NCBI GenBank assembly: GCA_027068235.1
Contig: JAMOUE010000226.1
Span: 1-8,898, forward strand
Length of the DNA: 8,898 nt
Direction: 5' to 3'
DNA from: Deltaproteobacteria bacterium
Lineage (GTDB): Bacteria > Desulfobacterota > Dissulfuribacteria > Dissulfuribacterales > QOAL01
Position numbers and translations under genes: made by a program. Shown piece by piece: positions 1 to 6,899 of the stretch; within the stretch, counting starts at the first letter, position 1; every line of letters starts with the position of its first letter. The notes under the pieces are model-generated. The model did no database searches and was not told the DNA's origin. It was given only the letters and a program-made list of their open reading frames with translations.

Positions 1-1116
1 TTTTATGGCTTTTTCATCTACAAGGCCTGCCTCAAGGAGAAGGGTTGCAAGAAGGGTTGCACCATCTTTTTCCTGGCCTTTTTTCCTGTCTGAGCAGACC
101 ATTTCCACAAAAAGGCCAATATCCACACCGCCAAAACAGATCCCAAGGCATCTTCCGCAGCCAACACAGCTTGGACGCTTGAATTCAACATAGTCATAGT
201 AGAGTTTGTGGAGAAATCTGCGCTTTAGCCTGTCTTTCTTGGGATTTATTGGGTTTGCCCCTCCTGCCATTTCCGTAAAGCCTAGATGAGTGCAAGAATC
301 CCAAGTGCGGATTCTTTGCCCCTTGTCCTTTGAGATTGGCCTGTCAAATATGGTGAAACAAGTGCACGTGGGGCAGATGTAGGCACAGCCTCCGCATCCG
401 TCACACCTTTTTGCAAGGTGCTCCCAGATGGACGGATCAACCCCTTCATCCTTTATCCTGTTAAAGGCGCTATCCACATGAACCTGCCTTGTAAAGCCTG
501 AGCGGGCCTCAAGCACCAACTGGTATCTAAGCCTTTCGTCCTCCTCTGAAACAGGAAGAAAAAACTGAGGCCACTTTTCAATAAGGGAATCTCCACGTGC
601 CCTGCCCGATTCCACAAAATAGCGGTCTCCAAGATCAGTCAGTTGAAGATCAAAGCCAAACTCAAGAAAGGGCCCTGCCTTTGTAGCATTGCAAAAACAG
701 TTTTCCCACGGCTTATTGCATCCTATTCCTATGATTATGGTCTTTTCTCTTTTGTGCATATAATGGATATCCTTTGGCCCTCGCATGAAGATGACATCCA
801 TGTAGAGTATGGCTGATATGTCACAAGAGCGTAGGCCAAAAAGCACCATTGGCCTGCCATCCTTTTCAGGGCTGAATTTATACCCATTTGAACAGTCGTA
901 ATTGTATAGACACTGGCTTTGCGGGAAGAGAAAGGCCTTGGCCGATTCCTGGGGCTGGGTTGAAAGATCTATCTCCTGATGATCAAGAGAGCGAATCTTC
1001 TGATAAAAAACATCTCCAAGCTCGTTTCTTACAGGTGCAATAAGATCCGAGCCCTTTGAAAGCTTTCTCAAAAATGGTTTTAGATGATCTTTTTTTATTA
1101 TCTTTTTTTTGAGCAT
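1..1116 (-). CDS. 4Fe-4S dicluster electron-transfer protein, AsrA / hydrogenase beta-subunit type (C-terminus beyond window edge)
   Basis: The frame is open from an ATG at 1116 to the left edge, so 372 residues are visible and the C-terminus is missing. A GGAGAT ribosome site lies about 11 bases upstream, and an in-frame TAG further up rules out a longer start. The visible protein has an N-terminal domain with the segment FGLRSCDISAI (93-103), typical of AsrA-like and hydrogenase-beta proteins. Two ferredoxin-type motifs follow: C238-C241-C244-C248, with extra cysteines at 251 and 253 in a CPTCTCF segment, and C317-C320-C323-C327. Each should bind a [4Fe-4S] cluster. No signal peptide or membrane segment is seen, so it is probably cytoplasmic. 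It lies 71 bases downstream of the formate dehydrogenase on the same strand, which suggests co-transcription and a role passing electrons from formate to an NAD(P)- or flavin-binding partner encoded further left. The family is clear; the physiological partner is inference. The last 45 or so residues past the second cluster do not show a recognisable domain. Confidence 0.8.
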   Translation of the reverse strand, partial: MLKKKIIKKDHLKPFLRKLSKGSDLIAPVRNELGDVFYQKIRSLDHQEIDLSTQPQESAKAFLFPQSQCLYNYDCSNGYKFSPEKDGRPMVLFGLRSCDISAILYMDVIFMRGPKDIHYMHKREKTIIIGIGCNKPWENCFCNATKAGPFLEFGFDLQLTDLGDRYFVESGRARGDSLIEKWPQFFLPVSEEDERLRYQLVLEARSGFTRQVHVDSAFNRIKDEGVDPSIWEHLAKRCDGCGGCAYICPTCTCFTIFDRPISKDKGQRIRTWDSCTHLGFTEMAGGANPINPKKDRLKRRFLHKLYYDYVEFKRPSCVGCGRCLGICFGGVDIGLFVEMVCSDRKKGQEKDGATLLATLLLEAGLVDEKAIK

Positions 1117-1187
1117 AGGGTTTATATCTCCAAAACAAAGGCCACCAACGACCTGACTAGCTTGTGCCTAGAATTTTAAAAAGCTAT

Positions 1188-3227
1188 TTAGGAAACAGGC
1201 TCTATTGCAACAGCGCACACCTTGTATTCAGGGCACTTGGCCACAGGGTCTCTTTCCGGATTTGTAAGGCGGTTTACAGGAGATTCCACAAAGTGAAAGG
1301 ACGTATAAACTACTCCCTCAGGAACCCTGTTGGTGGCCTTGGTACGCACTGTTATCTCTCCGCGCCTTGATCTAAGTTTGACCATCTGGCCGTTTCTTAT
1401 GGAGTTTTTCTCTGCATCCTTTGGATTCATCTCTAAAAAGGCCTCCTTTTCCTCACGGGAAAGTATCTCTGAGGCCCTTGTCATGCCTCCTGTGTGGTAG
1501 TGGTGGTATGTTCTTCCAGTAATGAGAAGGAACGGATAGTCGCTATCAGGAAGCTCCTTTGGCGGCAGATGGCTTGCCGGAACAAAAAGCCCCCTTCCCC
1601 TTGCAAAGGAGTATTTGTGAAGATATGGGGTGCCAGGATGGGCCCTGTCTGGACATGGCCACTGGATTCCCCAGGTGTGTTCCAATCTATCATGAAAGAT
1701 GCCTCCGTAAATTGGGGTCAAAAGGGCGATCTCTTCCATCACCTCTGATGGTTCCTCATAGTCCATCGGATAATCCATACGGTTTGAGATGGCCATGATG
1801 ATCTCCATATCCGTTCGGCACTCTCCAACTGGCTCAATGGCCTTTCGCATGAGCTGAACCCTACGTTCAGAGTTTGTAAGGGTGCCTGTTTTCTCTGCAA
1901 AGGATGCAGCAGGAAAGACTACGTCTGCAAGTTGCGCTGTTTCTGTAAGAAAGATGTCTGAAACGGCAAGAAAATCAAGTGAGCCTAGATTTTTTTCAAC
2001 CCTTGATGCATCAGGATCGCTTAGCACAGGGTTTTCACCCATAATGAACATTGCCCTTATTCCATTTTTTACACCCTCATGGGTCATGTCCATGACAGTA
2101 AGGCCAGGGGCCTCAGGAAGCTTGGTCCTCCAGGCCCTTGAAAATTTCTCCCTTATGGCCTCATCTGACACAGACTGATACCCTGGAAAGACCCCAGGAA
2201 GTGCCCCCATGTCACAGGCCCCCTGGACATTGCTCTGGCCTCTCAAGGGGTTTACACCAGTGTAATCCTGCTCCACATGGCCTGTAATCATTGCAAGGTT
2301 TGCGATTGATTCCACATTTGCAGTTCCGCACACATGCTGAGTTATGCCAAGGCAGTAACAGATCACTGCCTTTTGGGCACTTGCATAAAGACGAGCTGCC
2401 CTTTCAATTAAAGATGGCTCAATGCCCGTTATCTCAACAAGGGCCTCAAAATCCTGGGCAAAAAGGGTATTTCGCAAGGAGTTGAAGTTTTCTGTCCGCA
2501 TCTCTATGAAGGCATCATCTATTAATCCCTCTCTTAAAATCACCCTCATCATGGCGTTTAGAAGGGGAATGTCAGTGCCAGGGTTGAGCCTTAGATGTAT
2601 GTGGGCAAACTCTGAAAGGACGGTGTTTCTAGGATCTGCCACTATCAAAGTTGCTCCATTGTCAACAGCCTTTATTATCCTTCTTGCAATTTGGGGATGA
2701 GCCTCTGTGGTATTTGAGCCTATTACGAAGATGACCTCGCTTCCAGAGATCTCTTCAATGGAGTTTGTCATTGCGCCGCTTCCAAAGGTTGTGGCAAGAC
2801 CTGCCACAGTTGGCGCATGTCAGAGCCTTGCACAATGATCTATGTTGTTGGTCTTTAAAACAGCTCGTGCAAGTTTTTGAAGAAGATAATTCTCTTCATT
2901 GGTGCACTTTGCAGATGAAAGAAGCCCTATTGCACTTCCTCCATGTTGGCTTAACACTCCCTTAAAGGCATCAACGGTTATTGAAAGGGCCTCATCCCAT
3001 GAGGCCTGAACAAGCCTTCCATTTTTCCTTACAAGTGGGTGTGTAAGCCGCTTTGGACTATAAACTGATTCGTATGAATGCCAGCCCTTTACACAAAGGT
3101 TTCCCTTTGAAACTGGATGATTTCTACTTGGGCTAACACCTGTTATCCTTCCTTGGGATACATGGAAATAAAGCCCACAGCCACAGCCACAAAAACAACA
3201 TACGCTTGGAACATGCTCCATTTGCAT
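1188..3227 (-). CDS. fdhF: Selenocysteine-containing formate dehydrogenase, FdhF/FdhH-type molybdopterin catalytic subunit
   Basis: It oxidises formate to CO2 (or does the reverse) at a bis-molybdopterin Mo or W centre. The reading frame is interrupted only by TGA at 2822-2820. Reading that as selenocysteine (U136) gives one 679-residue protein, close to the 715 of E. coli FdhH. Domains in order: a [4Fe-4S] domain with C10-x2-C13-x3-C17 and C45, followed by K47 (the Lys equivalent to K44 of FdhH); the molybdopterin domain, with DHCARL-U-HAPT around the active site (U136, H137) and LRGQSNVQGACDMG near 328-341; and a C-terminal dinucleotide-binding domain beginning near FLLITGRTYHHYHTGG (about 566) and ending EPVS. 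There is no Tat signal, so it is cytoplasmic. The start at 3227 has an AAGGA site 7-8 bases upstream. C11 and C15 are additional cysteines inside the cluster motif. Downstream is the AsrA-like iron-sulfur protein. The metal (Mo or W) cannot be told from sequence. Annotation as two genes (3227-2820 and 2807-1188) would be an error. Confidence 0.95.
2773..2822 (-). promoter_or_regulatory. Bacterial SECIS element directing selenocysteine insertion at UGA
   Basis: On the minus strand the TGA (2822-2820) is followed after 18 bases by a GGTCT loop (2801-2797). The loop is closed by a perfect 7-bp stem, TGTGGCA (2808-2802) with TGCCACA (2796-2790). A lower stem pairs GCGCC (2816-2812) with GGCGC (2777-2773) around an unpaired region. 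The 18-base UGA-to-loop spacing and the GGUCU loop match the E. coli fdhF SECIS, which SelB recognises. The element lies inside the coding sequence. It implies that the genome encodes SelA, SelB, SelD and tRNA-Sec; none of these is in the window. Confidence 0.93.
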
Positions 3228-3301
3228 TTTAACATCCTTACCCTTCTTAAAGGGGATATTTGTGAAGATATATTCATGCAGTTCATAAAATTTCAGTAAT
3301 C

Positions 3302-3330
3302 ATTATATAGGCTTTTTCGATTCAATCCAC
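3302..3330 (-). promoter_or_regulatory. Candidate sigma-70 promoter for the fdh operon
   Basis: Read on the minus strand, a perfect TATAAT -10 box (3307-3302) lies about 75 bases upstream of the fdh start. At 17 bases upstream of it only a poor -35 match, GTGGAT (3330-3325), is present. This suggests a promoter that needs an activator. The -10 is directly visible; the assignment is inference. Confidence 0.4.
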
Positions 3331-3439
3331 TGGAATATCAAAAAAGGTTGGGGATTAAAACTTGATTAGAAGAACACAAAGGGGCAACCATGGCTAGCCA
3401 GCCCAAGTATCTGCTGTCTCCTTATAAAAGGGAAAAAAT

Positions 3440-3496
3440 GAGGTAATAAAATGTTAAAAGAATCTTAACCTTTTTCTAACAATTCATGTTTATACT
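3440..3496 (+). promoter_or_regulatory. Candidate PhoB-activated pst promoter (Pho-box array plus -10)
   Basis: Four tetramers ending in TAA recur at exactly 11-base steps: GTAA (3443), TTAA (3454), TTAA (3465) and CTAA (3476). They sit in units resembling TGTTAAAAGA, TCTTAACCTT and TTCTAACAAT. An 11-base direct-repeat period is the hallmark of PhoB/PhoP binding sites. A -10 box TATACT (3491-3496, five of six consensus bases) begins about 7 bases after the last repeat, with no good -35 at 17 bases, so the array overlaps the -35 position as in E. coli pstS. Transcription would start near 3503, leaving a leader of roughly 118 bases. Assignment to PhoB rests on the period, the position and the downstream genes. 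Confidence 0.6.
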
Positions 3497-3550
3497 TGAC
3501 TTTAAATTTGTTATCAGGCTACCTCTAGATTTTATTGAAGATAGGCGGAT

Positions 3551-3567
3551 GTAATAATTTTTATTAC
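3551..3567. repeat. Perfect inverted repeat in the pstS leader
   Basis: GTAATAA (3551-3557) and TTATTAC (3561-3567) are perfect inverted copies around a TTT centre. The repeat lies between the predicted transcription start and the pstS ribosome site. It is all A/T except the outer G-C pair, so as RNA it would be a weak hairpin; as DNA it could be a dimeric operator. No U-tract follows, so it is not a terminator. Confidence 0.45.
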
Positions 3568-3620
3568 AAAAAAAGGCCATTTTTTAAAGGCAGTCAACAG
3601 CTAAAGGAGGCAATATCATC

Positions 3621-4679
3621 ATGAAAAAGATTCTTGGAACCATTTTTTTGGTCCTGATAGCAGTCTTTTTAGGATTTCAGCCTGAAAGTGTTCAGGCAGA
3701 AAAGGTTAAGTCCATATCTGGAGCAGGAGCCACCTTCCCTTACCCAGTTTATGCAAAATGGGCGTCAGCCTACTACAAATTAACAGGTATAAAACTGAAC
3801 TATCAATCAATAGGATCAGGGGGTGGAATCAAACAGATCAAGGCCGGAACTGTCGATTTTGGTGCCTCAGATGCGCCTGTGAAGCCGGAGAATCTGGACA
3901 AATGGGGGCTTATTCAGTTCCCAATGATTATGGGAGGAGTAGTACCCGTTGTGAACCTTCCTGGAGTCAAGCCTGGTGAACTAAAGATAAGCAACAAGAC
4001 CTTAGTGGACATCTATATGGGAAAGATCAGGAAATGGAATGATCCAGCAATTGCTTCAGAAAATCCAGGTCTTCCACTGCCAAGACGTAATATCACTGTT
4101 GTGCATAGGGCAGATGGTTCAGGTACTACATGGATCTTTACAAACTTTCTTGCAAAGGTAAGCGAAGAGTGGAAAGAAAAGGTTGGTAATGCCAAGGCAG
4201 TTGCCTGGCCAACTGGTATTGGTGGTAAAGGCAATGAGGGGGTTGCCTCTTATGTGAAAAGGATTAAGGGCAGCATAGGTTACGTTGAGTATGCATATGC
4301 ACTGCAAAACAAACTCACCTATATAAAGCTCAAAAACCGTGCAGGCTCTTATGTGGCACCAAACATGGAAACTTTTCAGGCAGCGGCAGCCAACGCAGAT
4401 TGGCAAAATGCAAAGGGCTTTTACCTGGTCCTGACGGACCAACCAGGAGAAAAAAGCTGGCCCATAACAGGAGCAAGCTTCATCCTTATGCACAAGGTGC
4501 AAGACAAGCCGGAGGTAGCAAAGGCTGTTCTCACATTCTTTGACTGGTGCTACAAAAACGGTCAGGAAATGGCAAAAAAACTGGATTATGTCCCCATGCC
4601 AGAAAATGTGGTTGAACTGGTTGAAGAGGCATGGAAGACACAGATAAAAGACAAGTCTGGAAATCCAGTGTGGCCTTAA
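3621..4679 (+). CDS. pstS: PstS, periplasmic phosphate-binding protein
   Basis: This is the substrate-binding protein of the PstSCAB high-affinity phosphate transporter. Its 352 residues start with a Sec signal peptide (MKK, then a hydrophobic core at 4-19) and a likely cleavage after VQA26. There is no lipobox, which points to a soluble periplasmic protein. The phosphate ligands of E. coli PstS can all be aligned with identical spacing: T38 and F39 in GAGATFP, S66 in SIGSGGG, D84 in GASDAP, and R163, D165, S167, G168, T169 in HRADGSGTT. D165 corresponds to the Asp that discriminates phosphate from arsenate. A strong AAAGGAGG site ends 10 bases before the ATG. It is first in the pst cluster, behind the Pho-box promoter, and is separated from pstC by 325 bases, consistent with separate, higher expression of the binding protein. 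Confidence 0.97.
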   Translation: MKKILGTIFLVLIAVFLGFQPESVQAEKVKSISGAGATFPYPVYAKWASAYYKLTGIKLNYQSIGSGGGIKQIKAGTVDFGASDAPVKPENLDKWGLIQFPMIMGGVVPVVNLPGVKPGELKISNKTLVDIYMGKIRKWNDPAIASENPGLPLPRRNITVVHRADGSGTTWIFTNFLAKVSEEWKEKVGNAKAVAWPTGIGGKGNEGVASYVKRIKGSIGYVEYAYALQNKLTYIKLKNRAGSYVAPNMETFQAAAANADWQNAKGFYLVLTDQPGEKSWPITGASFILMHKVQDKPEVAKAVLTFFDWCYKNGQEMAKKLDYVPMPENVVELVEEAWKTQIKDKSGNPVWP

Positions 4680-5004
4680 ACATTGAAGCTAAATAGGGCG
4701 TTATATAAAAAGGAGTCTTTTAGACAAAGGAGCGGAGCATCCTTTTCATGACTTTTATAACTAGAGCACAAACAAATAAGGCTGATTTATGTAGCCCCAA
4801 AAGTGCTCCTAGAAGCAATTGCCTAAATTGCAGTTAAGTGTTAAGGGTGCTCCAAATATCAAAGCATAGGAGTTTGGGATCGCCACGGCGGCTACGCCGC
4901 ATCGCGATGACAAGTAGACTGCTTCGGCCCCTCTTGGCCTTGCAAGTGACAGCTCATGTCTTCTAAATAAGGCTCCTGGTAATTAAGTTTTATTAGCTGT
5001 AAAC
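4680..5004. other. pstS-pstC intergenic region
   Basis: These 325 bases separate two genes that are often adjacent. They contain a weak hairpin just after pstS (AAAGGA 4726-4731 with TCCTTT 4740-4745), a second small hairpin (GCAATT 4815-4820 with AATTGC 4826-4831), and the GC-rich palindromic repeat near 4879-4908. There is also a 10-base direct repeat AAATAAGGCT at 4774 and 4965, and a possible 29-codon frame at 4748-4837. No Pho-box-like 11-base array is seen here, so pstC is probably read from the pstS promoter. No strong terminator is visible. Confidence 0.6.
4879..4908. repeat. REP-like palindromic repeat between pstS and pstC
   Basis: An inner stem GCGGC (4888-4892) pairs with GCCGC (4896-4900) around TAC. 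An outer stem ATCGC (4879-4883) pairs with GCGAT (4904-4908). Read with its flanks (GGGATCGCCAC ... ATCGCGATGACA), it resembles the dispersed palindromic repeats of many bacterial genomes that begin with a GTCATTGCGA-like end and close with a GGCAATCC-like end. It is much more GC-rich than the surrounding spacer. As RNA it could protect the 3' end of pstS message. Membership of a repeat family is inference from resemblance. Confidence 0.55.
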
Positions 5005-5994
5005 GTGAACAATATGAACAAAGTTGAGGGACAAACAGGGGAATCCTTGGTGCGCTCAGGTGCAAAGGGCCGCATTTTCGATGTGGTATTTGCCAACGGC
5101 ACCAAGGTATGTGCTATAATCGTTTTTTTGATAATCGTTGCCATCATGGTGTCTCTTATTGTGGGCGCCTGGCCAGCCTTAAAGAAATTCGGACCTTCTT
5201 TCATATGGAGTACAGAATGGAATCCGGTAACCGAAGAATTTGGGGCACTGGTAGCCATTTATGGCACTATAGTAACATCAATAATTGCCATGCTTATTGG
5301 GGTTCCTGTAAGTTTTGGAATTGCCATCTTTATTACCGAACTGTGCCCTACCTGGCTCAAACAGCCCATAGCCACAGCCATTGAGCTTCTAGCTGCTATC
5401 CCATCGATAATCTATGGCATGTGGGGCCTTTTTGTTTTTGCCCCTTTCTTTGCTGACCACATTGAGCCCTGGATCTCTGACACCCTTGGAAACCTTCCAT
5501 TTATTGGGCCGCTATTTTCAGGGCCTCCACTTGGGATAGGAGTGTTAACGGCTGGCATAATCCTTGGAATAATGGTCATTCCCTTTATGGCTTCTGTGTT
5601 CAGAGACCTTTTTGAAGTGGTGCCTCCTGTATTAAAAGAGTCTGCCTATGGCATCGGTGCCACCACATGGGAGGTTATAAAGAAAATCGTTATGCCCTAT
5701 ACAAAGATTGGTGTTGTAGGAGCCATCATGCTCGGTTTGGGAAGGGCCCTTGGAGAAACCATGGCGGTTACATTTGTCATAGGAAATGCAGATAGGCTCG
5801 AAGAGTCTCTTTTGATGCCTGGTAACACCATCTCATCCAGCTTGGCCAATCAGTTCACTGAGGCGGTGGGCGAAATATACACTTCATCACTCATTGCCCT
5901 AGGGCTCATTCTGTTCTTGCTGACTTTTATGGTCCTGGCATTTGCCAAGTACTTACTCGTAAGACTCACTCTCAAGGAGGGCGTCAGGACATGA
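5005..5994 (+). CDS. pstC: PstC, phosphate ABC transporter permease
   Basis: One of the two inner-membrane subunits of the phosphate transporter, 329 residues. Hydrophobic segments lie near 33-55, 83-111, 125-149, 177-198, 236-260 and 294-316, giving the six expected membrane passes. The cytoplasmic EAA loop that contacts PstB is at about 212-231 (ESAYGIGATTWEV...MP), followed by the GRALGETMAV segment conserved in this family. SIIYGMWG at 134-141 is another family hallmark. The start is uncertain: GTG at 5005 and ATG at 5014 both lack a clear ribosome site, and a GTG at 5050 is a further possibility. The choice changes only the soluble N-terminal tail. The stop overlaps the pstA start (ATGA). 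Confidence 0.95.
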   Translation: MNNMNKVEGQTGESLVRSGAKGRIFDVVFANGTKVCAIIVFLIIVAIMVSLIVGAWPALKKFGPSFIWSTEWNPVTEEFGALVAIYGTIVTSIIAMLIGVPVSFGIAIFITELCPTWLKQPIATAIELLAAIPSIIYGMWGLFVFAPFFADHIEPWISDTLGNLPFIGPLFSGPPLGIGVLTAGIILGIMVIPFMASVFRDLFEVVPPVLKESAYGIGATTWEVIKKIVMPYTKIGVVGAIMLGLGRALGETMAVTFVIGNADRLEESLLMPGNTISSSLANQFTEAVGEIYTSSLIALGLILFLLTFMVLAFAKYLLVRLTLKEGVRT

Positions 5995-6848
5995 GCAAGT
6001 TAAAGAATATAGATGCAGGACTCTACAGAAAGAGAAGGATAATAAATCTGTCTATCCTTGCAGCCTCCATCTTAACCACCCTTTTTGGTCTGTTCTGGCT
6101 GGTATGGTTGCTGGCAACCTTGTTTATGCACGGCTTTAAGTATCTTGACCTATCTGTTTTTACGCAGCCAACACCGCCTCCAGGTGAATCAGGCGGCCTG
6201 GCCAATGCCATTGTTGGCAGTGTGCTAATAACATTCATGGGAGTTGCCCTTGGGGCGCCGGTAGGTGTACTTGCAGGCACTTTTCTCTCAGAATATGCCA
6301 TTAGATCCAAGATTGCTCCTGTAATCAGGTTTGTGAACGATGTTCTTCTCAGTGCTCCTTCCATCATCCTGGGCGTGTTTATCTATGAAATAGTAGTTGT
6401 ACCATCAGGCCACTTCTCTGGCTGGGCAGGCGCACTTGCACTTGCACTAATTGCCTTGCCAATCATTGTAAGAACCACAGAAGACATGTTGAAGCTTGTA
6501 CCAAACACTGTGAGAGAGGCTGCATGTGCCCTGGGAGCACCGCGATGGAAGGTAACAGTCTCCATCGTCTACCGTGCGGCAAGAGCTGGGATATTTACAG
6601 GCATTCTCCTTGCAGTGGCAAGGATAAGCGGGGAAACTGCACCGCTTCTCTTTACTGCCTTGAACAACCAATTCTGGAGCACGAGCCTTAATCAACCTGT
6701 AGCAAACCTGCCAGTAGTCATCTTCCAGTTCGCCATGAGCCCTTACGAAGACTGGCAGAACCTTGCATGGGCTGGGGCACTTCTTATAACAATAAGTGTG
6801 CTCGTCTTGAATATAGTAGTGAGAACCTTTTTACAGGCCAAAAGATAG
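5991..6848 (+). CDS. pstA: PstA, phosphate ABC transporter permease
   Basis: The second membrane subunit, 285 residues, which pairs with PstC. Six hydrophobic segments are visible (about 18-46, 72-98, 118-138, 146-162, 200-222 and 257-279). The EAA loop is at about 176-195 (REAACALGAPRWKV) and is followed by the ARISGETAPL segment typical of PstA. Its ATG shares four bases with the pstC stop and is preceded by AAGGAGG within the end of pstC, so the two are translationally coupled and should be made in equal amounts. Confidence 0.96.
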   Translation: MSKLKNIDAGLYRKRRIINLSILAASILTTLFGLFWLVWLLATLFMHGFKYLDLSVFTQPTPPPGESGGLANAIVGSVLITFMGVALGAPVGVLAGTFLSEYAIRSKIAPVIRFVNDVLLSAPSIILGVFIYEIVVVPSGHFSGWAGALALALIALPIIVRTTEDMLKLVPNTVREAACALGAPRWKVTVSIVYRAARAGIFTGILLAVARISGETAPLLFTALNNQFWSTSLNQPVANLPVVIFQFAMSPYEDWQNLAWAGALLITISVLVLNIVVRTFLQAKR

Positions 6849-6899
6849 GGAATAGGGAACAAAAATAAATTGTAACTTAACTTTCAAACGGAACAAGAA

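Larger units (their letters stand above)
3228..3620. other. Divergent intergenic region between fdh and pstS
   Basis: These 393 bases hold no convincing gene. They are AT-rich and carry the leftward fdh promoter candidate, the rightward Pho-box array and -10 box, an inverted repeat in the pstS leader, and a perfect 10-base palindrome TGGCTAGCCA (3391-3400) midway between the two promoters that could be an operator. No rho-independent terminator is seen, as expected for a region of divergent starts. Confidence 0.7.

Noticed and set aside
1164..2965. Several plus-strand open frames of 60-98 codons across the fdh region
   Set aside because: They lie opposite a well-supported gene and show no family motif or ribosome site; they are shadows of the minus-strand coding sequence.
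2820..3227. A separate 135-residue gene for a truncated formate dehydrogenase, i.e. a nonsense-mutated pseudogene
   Set aside because: The stop is TGA at the selenocysteine position with an intact SECIS element, and the frame continues without any shift to a normal C-terminus.
3380..3402. Sigma-54 promoter for fdh (minus strand, TGG ... TTGC)
   Set aside because: GG and GC elements are present, but they are separated by 12 bases instead of the required 10, so it does not fit the -24/-12 consensus.
4726..4752. Rho-independent terminator after pstS
   Set aside because: The AAAGGA/TCCTTT stem is short and A/T-rich with an 8-base loop, and it lacks a continuous U-tract, so it is unlikely to terminate efficiently.
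4833..4845. Second Pho box upstream of pstC (GTTAAG twice)
   Set aside because: The two copies are spaced by 7 bases rather than 11, and no -10 box follows at a suitable distance.
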